The position numbers and the translations under genes are program-made. A stretch of DNA of 64,000 nt from Prionace glauca (taxonomy: Eukaryota; Chordata; Chondrichthyes; Carcharhiniformes; Carcharhinidae), in NCBI GenBank assembly GCA_037974335.1, contig CM075760.1, positions 22,367,538 to 22,431,537 of the forward strand. The letters are read 5' to 3'. Positions 22,985-33,600 of this stretch are shown piece after piece. The stretch's first letter is position 1. Each line of letters opens with the position of its first letter. The notes beneath the pieces were generated by a model. It saw only the letters and a list, made by a program, of their open reading frames with translations. It had not been told where the DNA came from and searched no databases.

Positions 22985-23480
22985 TTTCCCTATATTTAGC
23001 CGGTGTTGTCCCTGTCCTTGGAGTATTTGACTGGACAGAGTAGAGGAATATTTACTCTGCGTCTGAACTCATTGTTCCTGGTTTATGAATGGTTGATATA
23101 TCTTTGTCAGGGAAGATTTAATCCGTATCTAATCTCTGTTGTACCAAGCCTGGATGTGTTTTGTGGAACTGTGTGGACGGCTCTTTCTCCTATACCTAAC
23201 ATTAATTTAAGCCTGCCTCTTGGATCTCTGAAGGAAGAGTGCAGGAGAGTTTTTACATAGAAGAGTGTCCATGCTCTTTCTGCCTTAATTTTGTTTGAAC
23301 AGATTTATAGACGGAGTTTCACTCTGTTTATAGACAGTATAATGTTGTAAGAACGTTTGAATTGGATAGTTTAGAGGGAGATTCTCTTTGCATCTCACTC
23401 ATGCTATTCCTGATTTAGGAGTTATTAATTTGCCAGTACAGAGGGGACTTTGCATTCTGCAGCGAACCCCATCTTACTCC
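22985..23480. repeat. Degenerate tandem repeat, units of about 60 bp
   Basis: Recurring variants of GACTGGACAGAGTAGAGG, TTTACTCTGCGTCTGAAC and TTGTACCAAGCCTGGATG alternate at roughly 60-base spacing. Old decayed minisatellite. Confidence 0.55.
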
Positions 23481-23569
23481 TGTCCTGTAAGATTTTGATG
23501 GGAGAGTCGGCCGTCTTTACAAATTTCATGGGGATTGAACCAGTATCTTTATATTACAGTAAATTTACC

Positions 23570-23915
23570 CTGTGTCAGCTCGTATTATGAGCCATGCCTT
23601 CGTTTATTTTCCACTGGACCCTAACTCATTCTATCTTGCATGTAGAATGTTATGTTGTCTGTCTTTGCACATAGTAAATTGGATATATTATCTGTCTGTA
23701 CTAAATTAGACGCTGTCCCTGCTTATATTGTATGTCACTATGTTTCTGTTTATATTAAACGAGACATTGTCTCTGTTTATATTAATTTAGATCTCTCTCT
23801 GTTTGTATCAAAGTCGATGTAATCTTATTTCTGCAATTGTCCATATCCACGTTTATATTGTATTAGACATGGTCTCAGTTTTTACTGCACTGGTCAATGC
23901 CAGTAATGATTAAAG
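23570..23915. repeat. Degenerate tandem repeat, units of about 30 bp
   Basis: Units such as TTATATTAAACGAGACATTG recur (TTATATTGTATGTCACTATG, TTATATTAATTTAGATCTC, TTATATTGTATTAGACATGG). It reads as the reverse complement of the repeat type at 3.7-5.8 kb. Confidence 0.6.
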
Positions 23916-24724
23916 TGGCTGGGAGAACACAATTCTCTGCATCCTTCTGCAAGGACAAACCGTGTGAGGTTTAGGACACTGGAAAAGAAATCTGAAATCT
24001 ACTTCTGCTGGCTGTAATGAAAGTGGATATTAAGTCCTGTGTAGCATTCACTGTCAATGAAGAACAAAAAAACAAAGAAAATTACAGCACAATAAAATAC
24101 TGCTGATCCAATACTGCCCGTTTCTGGATCTTGCCTGATAACAATCTTTTTTATCCCAACATATTATCTCTTCTTCTCACAAAACCGTGAAGTAAAACAA
24201 ACCTAATTCAAAGAGAGGCATAGTTAGTGCAGGAACAAAATTGCCACAGTGAAATATATATAGGGTGAGTATCAAATATTACATAACCAGAGAGAATGCC
24301 GTGTGCAATGTAAACTGAGCTCTGGTCTAGCAGAGTATTAACAGAGCCAGGCTGTATTTTAAGATAAACAGGGGCCTGGTTCAAGAAAATAGTAATGTGT
24401 TAGTGCCGAGTGCCATGTGGGGATGGTCAAATGCCAAATTCCAATCAGACCCATATCCCGTGAAAGAAACAGTTTTAAAAATAACATTGTTAAGGAGAAT
24501 AAAACTGAGGCAGTATCTCGCACAGTTTTACTGATATAGCAACTTCTTAGACATGAACTGAGACAGTGCTGAGTAATTAATGATACGAATAAGGAGAATA
24601 TAAAAAAAAGTCCAGAAAGATCGTAATTATTTTCACCAATTACCATCCATTTGCAATTTAATAATTTCATTCACCAGATCTCATTCATATATAATGAGGA
24701 ATATATTTACAATTACTCTGTGAT
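23916..24724. other. Gene-free stretch with a few decayed short-repeat units
   Basis: 24250-24360 again resembles the 30-base repeat (GAATGCCGTGTGCAATGTAA). No gene recognised. Confidence 0.4.
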
Positions 24725-24945
24725 AAGAAAGCGACGTTGCCTCGGCCCCCATTTATTCCCCATTGCTAATTGCATTCAGTAAGCTGGTGGTGAACCGCCT
24801 TATTCAATTGCTGCAGAACCTGCAGTGTAGGTACACCGACCGTGCTCTTAGGGAGGGTGTTCCTGGACTCCGACGCAGCGTAAGTAAAGGAGTGGTCCAA
24901 GTGATGTTTGTGAGTGTCTTGGAGAGGAATTTTCAAGCGAGGTTG
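24725..24945 (-). mobile_element. Fragment of the second LINE clade
   Basis: TTCAGTAAGCTGGTGGTGAA, GAATTGCTGCAG-type and GGGAGGGTGTTCCTGGACTC segments match the landmarks of 15065-15770. Decayed, no frame. Confidence 0.55.
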
Positions 24946-25017
24946 TTCCAATTCCCCAGTTATCATCAATTCATACAGATAAACAATTAGTTCACCAATT
25001 ATGTTCATCAGTTTGAT

Positions 25018-25135
25018 AAAAGCAAAATACTGCAGATTCTGGAAACTGAAACAAAAATAATGAATGCTGGAAAAACTCAACGGGTCTGATAGCATGTGTG
25101 GAGAGAGAATAGAGCCAACGTTTCGAGTCAGTGTG
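25018..25135 (+). repeat. Short dispersed retroposon
   Basis: ACTGCAGATTCTGGAAACTG, AATGCTGGAAAAACTCAACG and CCAACGTTTCGAGTCAGTG. The same family interrupts the VH pseudogene and occurs in both tRNA-region arms. Confidence 0.7.
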
Positions 25136-25391
25136 GTGTTTTATGTTATTTGTAGGAAATTGAAGAGAGTGATGACATTGAGAAATGATGTGGGTGGATA
25201 GGGATTAGGATTTTTTTAGGATATAGTTCATGATTGAGATGTTGATTAGTTTAGGGTGAAGAAGTTTGTTATGATATTTGGGATCACTCTGTGAATTGAT
25301 GCAGCTTGTTTGTGTGTCTCGAAATAGTATCTATTATTTCTGTTATTCCCATCTCACAGGAAATGTATGCAACTTCCCTGACAATAGCGTG

Positions 25392-25575
25392 CAGAACTTT
25401 CAGAATATGCCAGGAATCCCCGGTGTTCATGTCAGTTTTATGATGTTGTTTTAATATTATTTCATGTCATTGCACCGATTTTACTTCACTGGGGAACTGG
25501 GCCCAACAACATCTCTCTCTCTCTCGCATTTCATGAAGTGATTAATAAACAGACTTTAATTATTGGAATGAAATT
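25392..25575. repeat. Inverted copy of 27651-27830
   Basis: The reverse complement matches 27651-27830 almost base for base, with only a handful of differences. Because the 27.65-kb copy belongs to the older block also present at about 17.35-18.5 kb, this copy is the derived one. Confidence 0.88.
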
Positions 25576-25676
25576 CAAAGTGATGATATAAATGAAACAA
25601 CCTGTACTTCATGTGAAGTTACTGAATCTTTAAATTCCGATTCAGTATTACATTGTTTTGGGAAATAATGTGACAT

Positions 25677-26125
25677 AAGAACATAAGAACATAAGAAATA
25701 GGAGCAGGAGTAGGCCATCTGGCCCTTCGAGCCTGCCCCGCCATTCAATAAGATCATTGCTGATCTGTCGTGACTCAGCTCCACCTTCCCGCCCTCTCCC
25801 CATCACTCTTAATTCCCTCTCTTATCAAAAACCCATCAACCCGCGTCTTAAAAATATTTAGCGAAGCCGCCTCCACCACTTCATCAGGCAGAGAATTCCA
25901 GAGATTCACCACCCTCTGAGTGAAGAAGTTCCTCCTCAACTCCGTTCGAAACCGCTCCCCCCCCCTTTATCTTGAGGCTGTGCCCCCTAGTCCTATTATC
26001 CTTTCTGAGCAGGAAGAGTCTCTCCACCTCTATCCTATCCATCCCATTCATCATCTTATAAGTCTCAATGAGATCTCCCCTCATTCTTCTAAACTCCAAC
26101 GAGTACAAGCCTAGTACAAGCCTAC
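25677..26125 (-). mobile_element. CR1-clade LINE 3' end, antisense
   Basis: Antisense of the same subfamily as 17362-18407. It starts with the octamer tail (AACATAAGAACATAAGAAAT) and runs back through the VVNLWNSLP region to SLEFRRMRGDLIETYKMMN. It is 5' truncated at about 450 bases. Confidence 0.9.
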
Positions 26126-26759
26126 AAGTGACACTTGTAGTTTTCCAGTAAGTTTCACAAATATTTCTGTTGCCACCTTATTTACTTTTCACCCTGTTGC
26201 CTTCACTAATTTGGGTGTGGGTGTGTTGATTAATTTGTTGTATATGAAAGAGCCAGTATTTTATATAGTACAATCATTCCTCCTCAACCAAATCACGCTC
26301 TCTCTTTCTGTCCTGGATATGAAGATTCAGCATCAGCAGAGAAATGAACCATCCGAACTGCAGGAAAATCTCCCCCTACTCTTCAAGAGGATCAGCTTGC
26401 TAACTCCCGAGAAACTCGGAATGTATTTCACCCAGACACTCTGGAAGGATTGAAGGTATTAGATGGGCACACATTGAATAAAGGAGTTGTTTCAATTTAT
26501 GAAGTAGTCAAACACAAATATGGAAATATAGAACAACATCATTCAGCACCATTTATCAATGAATCCACCAGTCCGTTCACTAATTCCTCAATCAAAATAT
26601 TCAGGCATCCAACAGTCATTCATCCATCAGTCATTCAAATGCCATTCATTCCTGTGTCAACACAGTCATACATTTATTGTTTGTGTAGATGGTGACATCA
26701 ATTATTTTAATTGATCCAGTGATCCAGAGGCCCAGGGCAATGATGTGAGGACGGGGATT
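26126..26759. other. Gene-free spacer
   Basis: Unassigned except a CATTCATCCATCAGTCATTC-type simple stretch at about 26570-26650. Confidence 0.45.
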
Positions 26760-28380
26760 TAAGTCGGGCCCTTCCCGCAGGTAGATTTTGAATTCTATTG
26801 ATAAATCTGGAATGGATAGTAATTGCGATCATTGGAACCGCTCTGATTCCCCAATGGAGGAAATCTGCCATCGATACATTGTCTCACAAGGATATAACTG
26901 CAGACTGAATGCAAAATAGCTGACTCTTTAATATCTTCAGAAGTGTCCTCGAAAACCAGTCAATTTAAGGGAATTTGGGACAGGCAAAGAGTGTTGGTCT
27001 TTCCAAACAAACATCCCATGGAAAGATAAAAGGAGATAAAATATAAATGTGCATGCTCAAATATAACAGCATGTATCATCTCTCTGAGCCATTTTTCAGT
27101 CTACCTGTGATTATTTCTGTCCGTCCATCACAATATCCTGATGTGTTGGAAAAATCATCATTGTTGTTAATTGGGTGCCAGAGAAGGTGGAAAATAATCC
27201 TTTCTTTAGAGATGGGAAAACATCATCTAGATTTATAACTTCCAAAAATTCAAGTGCCTCCAGTACTGTTGCTGGGTAGATTTGTTTATAAATAGACCTT
27301 ACTGACAACATGCGGGGTTTTAAGTTGGCTTGGAGCCAAGCGGTCAGTTCTGATGAAACTGATCTTTGATCTATTGCACAAACAGCCCCAGATGTTTCCT
27401 GTCAATAACTTTGAGCATTTGACAGCAGCCTGGATTGCTGCCAAACACTGTATGGGACAGATTAGCGTGAAGCTGAATGGACAAAATGGGATTCAGACAT
27501 TTAAACAGTAAATGTTTCATTCCCACAATTTAAATCGCAATCATTCTAATCAAATATTTTCATTCAGTGTCCTGTTCATTACCTGAGTAAATACTATGTC
27601 AAACAATAAAGTGACCGGATGATTTTTTTCATTTGTATAGTTTCCGAGTAAATTTCATTCCAATAATTAAAGTCTGTTTATTAATCACTTCATGAAATGG
27701 GAGAGAGAGATGTTGTTGGGCCCAGTTCCCCAGCGAAGTAAAATCGGTGCAATGACATGAAATAATATTAAAACAACATCATAAAACTGACATGAACACC
27801 GGGGATTCCTGGAATATTCTGAAAGTTCTGCATCCTATTGAAACAGCAGCGTGTCTTGTACCTGATTAGCACCGTGTTCTATTGTACAGTATAATCTGAT
27901 TTCTGTTATTGAAGAGTTCCTCTCATAGCTGCCAATGAGTGGACAAATGATCAGTTCATAACCTGATTCAATGGAAGATAAAACATTTATTCTTGTGATA
28001 TTGTGCAATGTGCCGCAAAGTCCTGATATCCTGTGTTCCCAATACCAGTGTATGTTAGACAGCCGGTGGCCAATAGAGTGAGTTGCAATGACTTGGATGC
28101 TGAAGGAGAACTTTAATGATCTCAGTGTCCGTTCCGATTCATTAACTTCTCCGTCAAAAATCAATTTAATGTTTCTCTATCAACTCACTATTTAATTATT
28201 AGGTTAGGGTTCTCATTATTTTCAAAGGCCTGTCTTGGAGATTGGGACAGTTTGAAAATATAAGGAGAAACATTGTATTGTGTGAGAGTTTCTTCTCATC
28301 TCCAAACCCAAATTGTACAGTGATAGCCATCCACACTGTATATAGAATCACTTTGTATATTCTACATATTTAATTACAGA
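26760..28380 (+). repeat. Upstream block of the functional IgH cluster, duplicated at 16.4 kb
   Basis: Matches 16440-19760 in order and orientation without the CR1 and SINE insertions found there. A decayed antisense SINE-like fragment lies at about 26740-26835. No exon recognised. The retained synteny up to the VH is why I read the 16.4-kb copy as a former cluster. Confidence 0.85.
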
Positions 28381-28727
28381 AATCGATGGTATTTCTTCTG
28401 ATAAAATGTGCTTTATTATTGTAATGTGGCAGAGACACGGAATTGTTGAAAAATTGTCTAATGTTCCAAAATGTTAGTTCATCATTTTTAGATTTATTTT
28501 CTTGTTGGGGGTGTGGTAATAAAATCACCATTTTTACAATGGAATGAGTTATTTTAAAAGTAAAGAGATGATGAACTGTAACATCACCATCAGAAATAAT
28601 GGGGACAATACAATGAATATTTCAGCCAAACAAATATCCCGATACAGATAAAATGCCCATTTTAATATTAATCTATTGTAAATCTCCGAGTCCATTCTGT
28701 TGGGGGTGTGGAAGGTGGGACGTGGAT

Positions 28728-28769
28728 CCAGGCGCCGCCTCCAGCAGGGAATCAACAGGCGGCGCCTGG
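28728..28769. promoter_or_regulatory. 13-bp perfect inverted repeat in the VH promoter
   Basis: CCAGGCGCCGCCT (28728-28740) is exactly reverse-complementary to AGGCGGCGCCTGG (28757-28769), separated by 16 bases. It ends about 22 bases before the TATA-like box. It could form a cruciform or bind a dimeric factor in the VH promoter. No octamer motif was seen near it. Confidence 0.75.
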
Positions 28770-28790
28770 AAAGCCGCCCCCTTCTGCCGG

Positions 28791-28800
28791 GTATTTAAAT
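28791..28800 (+). promoter_or_regulatory. TATA-like box of the VH promoter
   Basis: TATTTAAATA lies about 100 bases upstream of the leader ATG at 28891, a typical distance for an Ig V promoter. I did not find a consensus ATGCAAAT or ATTTGCAT octamer in the preceding few hundred bases. Confidence 0.6.
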
Positions 28801-28890
28801 ACCGCTCACTGGGACCGGAATCCAACAGTCCGGGAGCTGGTTTGTTCACTGAGTTCCTGACACAACCATTTCCCCCAAATCACCAGAAAG

Positions 28891-28936
28891 ATGAGGTCGG
28901 CCATTTCTCTCAGTTTGTTGCTGACTTTCTTATCTG
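28891..28936 (+). CDS. IgH VH leader exon
   Basis: ATG opens a signal peptide, MRSAISLSLLLTFLS plus the first base of a Gly codon: basic start, hydrophobic core, small residues near the end. It stops at a canonical donor (GGTGAGTATT). Intron 28937-29069 (133 bases) joins it in phase 1 to the VH exon, giving a cleavage region of SGVQS. The start is chosen because it is the only ATG that gives a signal peptide in phase with the V exon. The pseudogene copy at 20 kb has no recognisable equivalent. Confidence 0.93.
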
Positions 28937-29069
28937 GTGAGTATTTTTTTTATTATTGTTCAAGTCTCTCACTGTTACTGTCTCAGTGTTAGTGTCTCTC
29001 TGGAATGTTCCAGAGTCAGCAATCATTTCACTAAGATTAATCCCCGGTGTTTTTGATCTATTTTTACAG

Positions 29070-29374
29070 GTGTCCAGTCGGATGTTGTGTTGACCCAGCC
29101 AGAGGCAGAGACCGGGCGTCCCGGAGGCTCCCTGAGACTGACCTGTAAAACCAGCGGGTTCAATCTTGGCAGCTACGGCATGGGTTGGATCCGGCAGGTT
29201 CCCGGACAGGGCCTGGAGTGGCTGGTTAGCTACTATAACTCCGGCTACAGCTACTACGCGCCATCAATTCAGGGTCGATTTACTGCGTCCAAAGACACTT
29301 CAAACAACATCTTCTCTTTGGACATGACGAGCCTAAAGATTGAAGACACGGCCATCTATTACTGTGCAAGAGAC
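29070..29374 (+). CDS. Immunoglobulin heavy VH exon (germline)
   Basis: Follows acceptor TTTTTACAG. The mature domain starts about [12 protein letters not shown]. Framework 1 Cys lies in [12 protein letters not shown]1 is about GFNLGSYG, and framework 2 has [16 protein letters not shown]2 is about YYNSGYS. Framework 3 reads [15 protein letters not shown] and ends [10 protein letters not shown]. Both intradomain cysteines and the core Trp are present and there is no stop or frameshift, so it looks functional. It is unrearranged because a 23-RSS follows directly at 29375. It is the only intact V in the cluster, as usual for cartilaginous-fish IgM clusters. It encodes the antigen-binding domain of the mu chain. 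Confidence 0.96.
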
Positions 29375-29413
29375 CACAGCGAGAGGATCCAGGGCTGCAC
29401 CCGGACAAGAACA
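29375..29413 (+). promoter_or_regulatory. VH recombination signal, 23-bp spacer
   Basis: Heptamer CACAGCG (consensus CACAGTG), spacer 29382-29404 of exactly 23 bases, nonamer ACAAGAACA (consensus ACAAAAACC). Being a 23-RSS it can pair with the 12-RSS on the 5' side of D1 or D2, but not with JH. Confidence 0.93.
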
Positions 29414-29759
29414 GCCCGGGAGGGGGTTCCGCAACTTCCATCATAATCTGAAGGTCAGTATCTGTTTTAAATGCAATATGATCGAGGGTGGTCAGAACCA
29501 AACTATAATCGTGTTAAAAAAAAGTAACACAGAATGCATTTAACAGTAAAACTTCCCAATCTCACCGATATAACTGGTGAGCTTTTCACTGACTTTCTAT
29601 TCATTGTACTGTCGGCAAGTACCACACACGATATATTACTCTTTTTAATATTTATGATAGATTGTGTTATATAAACAGTTGCCTACATTTTACATTAGAG
29701 CAAAACTAATAGTCCATTTGAAGTGAATATTGAACAGCAGGACTGAACAGAGTGAGTGC

Positions 29760-29787
29760 AGTTTTTGTTTGGGTGTGTGTCACTGTG
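29760..29787 (-). promoter_or_regulatory. D1 5' recombination signal, 12-bp spacer
   Basis: Inverse nonamer AGTTTTTGT (29760-29768), 12-base spacer, inverse heptamer CACTGTG (29781-29787). Compatible with the VH 23-RSS. Confidence 0.93.
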
Positions 29788-29804
29788 ATACTATAGCAGT
29801 GGAT
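29788..29804 (+). other. IgH diversity segment D1
   Basis: ATACTATAGCAGTGGAT, 17 bases, lies exactly between two recombination signals. Frames read ILQQW, YYSSG or TIAVD, all open, so any frame can contribute to CDR3. It is unrearranged. Numbering as D1 is by order in the cluster. Confidence 0.92.
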
Positions 29805-29842
29805 CACAGTGCTGAGAAAAGCGCCATCCTCATACAAAAACC
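29805..29842 (+). promoter_or_regulatory. D1 3' recombination signal, 22-bp spacer
   Basis: Consensus heptamer CACAGTG (29805-29811) and perfect nonamer ACAAAAACC (29834-29842) with a 22-base spacer, one short of 23. It should act as a 23-type signal and pair with a D2 12-RSS. Confidence 0.9.
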
Positions 29843-30150
29843 TCGGAATAGGACGTTGCTTAACTTTGTGACCAATACCATTGCCGAATGCCAAAGTAAA
29901 TGAGGCTTCAACAAAATAATACTTAGAAACAGCATTGTTTTTTTTAAGATGTAAAATGCTTCAATTTTATTGTTATTGATTTACACGCTGAATGTGCACA
30001 GAGAGTGTAAAAGTTTCTAACCCCCTTTATCAATATCATGACCAGTAAAAATTGAAATGTCTCACTGAGTCACCCTTAACGAGCTGGAAACAGGCTTTTG
30101 AAATAGCAGTGAAATTAACTGTCTGTATTTTACAGTTAACAGTCCGCCTC

Positions 30151-30178
30151 AGTATTTGTCATGCTGTGTCTCACTGTG
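30151..30178 (-). promoter_or_regulatory. D2 5' recombination signal, 12-bp spacer
   Basis: Inverse nonamer AGTATTTGT, 12-base spacer (30160-30171), inverse heptamer CACTGTG (30172-30178). Partner for the D1 3' signal or directly for VH. Confidence 0.92.
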
Positions 30179-30190
30179 ATACCTGGATGG
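30179..30190 (+). other. IgH diversity segment D2
   Basis: ATACCTGGATGG, 12 bases, between two 12-RSS. Frames read IPGW, YLD or TWM, none with a stop. Its 3' 12-RSS is the only D signal that can join the JH 23-RSS, so D2 is required in any complete V(D)J under the 12/23 rule. Confidence 0.91.
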
Positions 30191-30218
30191 CACAGCAGTT
30201 ACTGTCAATACAAAAAAC
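30191..30218 (+). promoter_or_regulatory. D2 3' recombination signal, 12-bp spacer
   Basis: Heptamer CACAGCA (two positions off consensus), spacer GTTACTGTCAAT (12 bases), nonamer ACAAAAAAC. Pairs with the JH 23-RSS. Confidence 0.9.
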
Positions 30219-30542
30219 CCTCAGCACTGATTGACTGAAACTGGATTAGTGTCACTTTTAAATCCCAACTGTAATCACAGTACAGTATTATTTATGTCCA
30301 GCACTGACCACATGGCAGGAATAAACATGGAAAATCTTGATAATTACTCAATTATCGATGTGTGTTTTCAACAACATGTTCACGTGTCACTCTGTGAAAT
30401 ATAAAACTTTAGGTCATTTATGAATGTCAAATGATATCCAGAAATACAATTATAATTTAATGAACATTAATTGATTTTGCTTTTCGTTGGGTTTGTGAAT
30501 ATTTAAAATAATGGTGATTTTGTCTCTATTTTGTGCAGGGAC

Positions 30543-30581
30543 GGTTATTGTATGACACAGCCTACGGAATGTGACACTGTG
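30543..30581 (-). promoter_or_regulatory. JH recombination signal, 23-bp spacer
   Basis: Inverse nonamer GGTTATTGT (30543-30551), 23-base spacer, inverse heptamer CACTGTG (30575-30581) abutting the J coding end. Confidence 0.94.
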
Positions 30582-30629
30582 ACTACTTCACTTACTGGGG
30601 ACAAGGGACCATGGTGACGGTGACGACAG
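30582..30629 (+). CDS. Immunoglobulin heavy JH segment
   Basis: Encodes YFTYWGQGTMVTVTT with the diagnostic WGQG motif, then donor GGTAAGAACC. It splices in phase 1 to CH1 at 40858 across a 10.2-kb intron. A single JH serves the cluster. No second J was seen in the 1 kb downstream. Confidence 0.96.
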
Positions 30630-33600
30630 GTAAGAACCATCCACTTATTGAGTAACTGGTTTCCATGTGTCTTTGTTTTATATTTTTATCTGTACTAATA
30701 ATCCATATGGTAACATAAATGTGAGTTTGATGGATTCTCGGTTGAGAATTGTTACAATGTTTCCTGTGATTTTGCTGCTAAGGGGTTTTAGAATTCCGCT
30801 CTTTCTGGACAATAGGTGCTGCTGAGGGTTTCAATCCCAAATTGTCGGGATTTTGCGTTTATCTGTTGAGGTTATTGTGTGGTTGGGTTACTTTAAAATC
30901 CGAATGTCTGTTTTACAATTCAGCGTTTCTGCAGCGTTTAATCTCGGTGACATCTAGTGGCTGCGGTTTGTGCCATCTACTGCACAAGTGTTTGAAATTT
31001 GGACCAAAAATTTAAAACAATCTAAAATTTCTATATTTATCCAGTGAAAATGTTCCACTCACTCACAATGCTGGTGCTGCTGTGCAATATTTTCTGCTTA
31101 TTCTAAACATGAATTAGTTTGGTGATGGGCTAATTGGCTGGAATTTACATTAAACATTTCTGTAAATGTTATATTTGATTCTGTTGAGAGTGTTTGTAGA
31201 ATTGAGCTGCTTCCGCATGAAGCGGGGTTCAGTCTCTCAGTGATGCGTTTTTTTTTCCTCTGATGAGGAGATTATGAATCTGGATGACTCTAAATACGTA
31301 AAATTTGTGAATTAATTTCGTGTTTCTGCATTGTTTGAACTCAGTGACACCGAGCTGTTACACGTTTTGTGATTGAATATGAACATTCTGCGGGTCGCAA
31401 CTGCTTGATGCATGACTGCAGGGAGAAATAAAGCAGGCTTTATTGTATTTGTATGTTTAAAATCTTTAGTGATATCGGCTTACTCCACTCATTCAGAACA
31501 TAGTTTGTCACTGCATTCAGAATTTGGGGTATCTGCAATGTTTAATCTCGGTGGCATTTGATGGCTGGAACTTTTACCATCCAAATGTTTAAATATGTTT
31601 GAAATATGACCCAATGTGAATAAGATGTGATAAAGTTTCAACGCTAATTTGTTGGACAAATTCCACCTCCTCGCAATGCTATTGCTATTATTCTAGATTT
31701 CTGTTTAGTTTAATAATTGGTTAAGAGCTAGTTTGCTAGATTCGATATTGAGGTTTTTTTTGCAATGTTATATTTGATTCTGTTGAATGGATAATTGATC
31801 TGTTTTTCTGTGAAACGGATTCATTCCCTCATTGATGTGTTTTGTTGTGTTTCTGCTGAGGAGATTCTATGGTGCAGTCACTGTGAATGTTTAAAATTTG
31901 TGCTATAGTTTGGCTTTGTGGCATTATTTCTGATTTGTTTAAACAGTGTATAACGGTGCCGTTGAGGGTTTAGATGTTTTCTGGTTGAACAGAAACAATC
32001 TTTGAGTTTGAAAATCCTTGTAGGGAGAAAACAAGCAGGTTGGGGGGAAAGAACACCTAAAAGATATCGCAGCATTTTTATAAATTTTAAATAACGCTTA
32101 CAAATTCAAGTGAGTCATGACTTACAACGCTCATTCGGACACTTAGTCTTTGCTGCAATCACAAACTTCTCATTTACAAGGTTAATAGTAAAATTAATAT
32201 AAATCAAAGAATTATTATTCGGTAATTTAACTCCATATTCACCACAGAGTATTTTATATTAATAATTTAGCAATAATCCCCTTTAATAGTTCTGTTGTGT
32301 ATTTCACACAATTAACATGACCAGAACATTTTCCAGACTGGAAATATTTTGTGACAATTCCAGAAGCTATTTCAATGATAACCTGCTGTTTTCACAGCCG
32401 TGCTCAGTTGAACAAGATACTTTGCATTAATCGGTATATCCCAGATTAAGTTCGCATTTACTGGAATACGAGTTTTGCAGAATAATTTCCTTTTTGGAAA
32501 TTTTTGTCTCCGATTATTAATTTTTTTTCTATGCAATTGGAACCAGATTATCCGTTCTAAGTATTTTTTTAAATTAGATACCGAGATAATTAATTACTTT
32601 TCGCATCTCAAAATTTGTGAAATTGTTTAGTGTTCCTCAATTGTTTTTACATTGTTTACGCTCAGTGAAACTGAGCAGTTCTGGCTAAATGAAAATAAAA
32701 TTGCCTTTGAATATTCTTGTAGGGATAAAGCAGAAAAGTTTCGGAAAATAAAATAAATATATGTTAGGGCATTTTATTCATGTTAACTAATGGTTACATA
32801 TTAAAATAAAACATGAATTACAATTCACTGTACCTCTGTTAGGGACATTACACTGCCCTGACTCTGTTATATTCGAAGTCCTCATTTTCAGAAAAATAAT
32901 TGCCCAGTTTTTGTGATTTGAGACAGTCAGGGAGAAATAGTTAAAAGGCAAAGGGAGTTTTAAAATGAACATCAGGTTAATTTAAAATGTTTGTTGATTT
33001 TTTCACTGTTGTAATTTGACCTTTGATCAATTAGAATCAAACAGTTTATAAAAATTTGACAGACTGAACACAGTTTTCTGACAGATGAAATTCGCTGACA
33101 CTCAAGTAAAATTGTTCAAATGATTGTGTTTGAATTGTAGTAAAGTGTCAACAGAAACTGGCTACCGACTGACAATTAAATGCTTGAAATTCAAAAAGAT
33201 TACTTTATAGAAAAATAATATGATATTATAAATACTATAAAAATAATATTAGCTCAGCACTTAATAACATCATGTCTCCCATTAATGTTAAACACAGAAT
33301 AAATGACAGAATGGAAGAATTCATACTAACTGAAGCTTATGTTTAATTCTTATTAAATATTATAATGAAGAAAAGGTTGAGACTTATATTCTCATCGTGT
33401 TTTTAGCGTTACAGAGCATTTGAATCAATTATCGTCTTTATGTTTGCACTGTTTAATTCAGATCTTCTTTAATTAAACAATGTGTTCAGTAATGAAGTTG
33501 TTATATGGGTGGCCTAAATTATTAAATCTAGGAAGCAGTATTATTGATTTCAAACGGCCAGGCCGTTACAGTCTGGACAAACTCAGAAATCTGCATTTTT

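Noticed and set aside
29340-29543. VH frame reading on past YYCARD for about 25 codons
   Set aside because: That stretch is the heptamer, spacer and nonamer of the RSS, not coding sequence in the germline gene.
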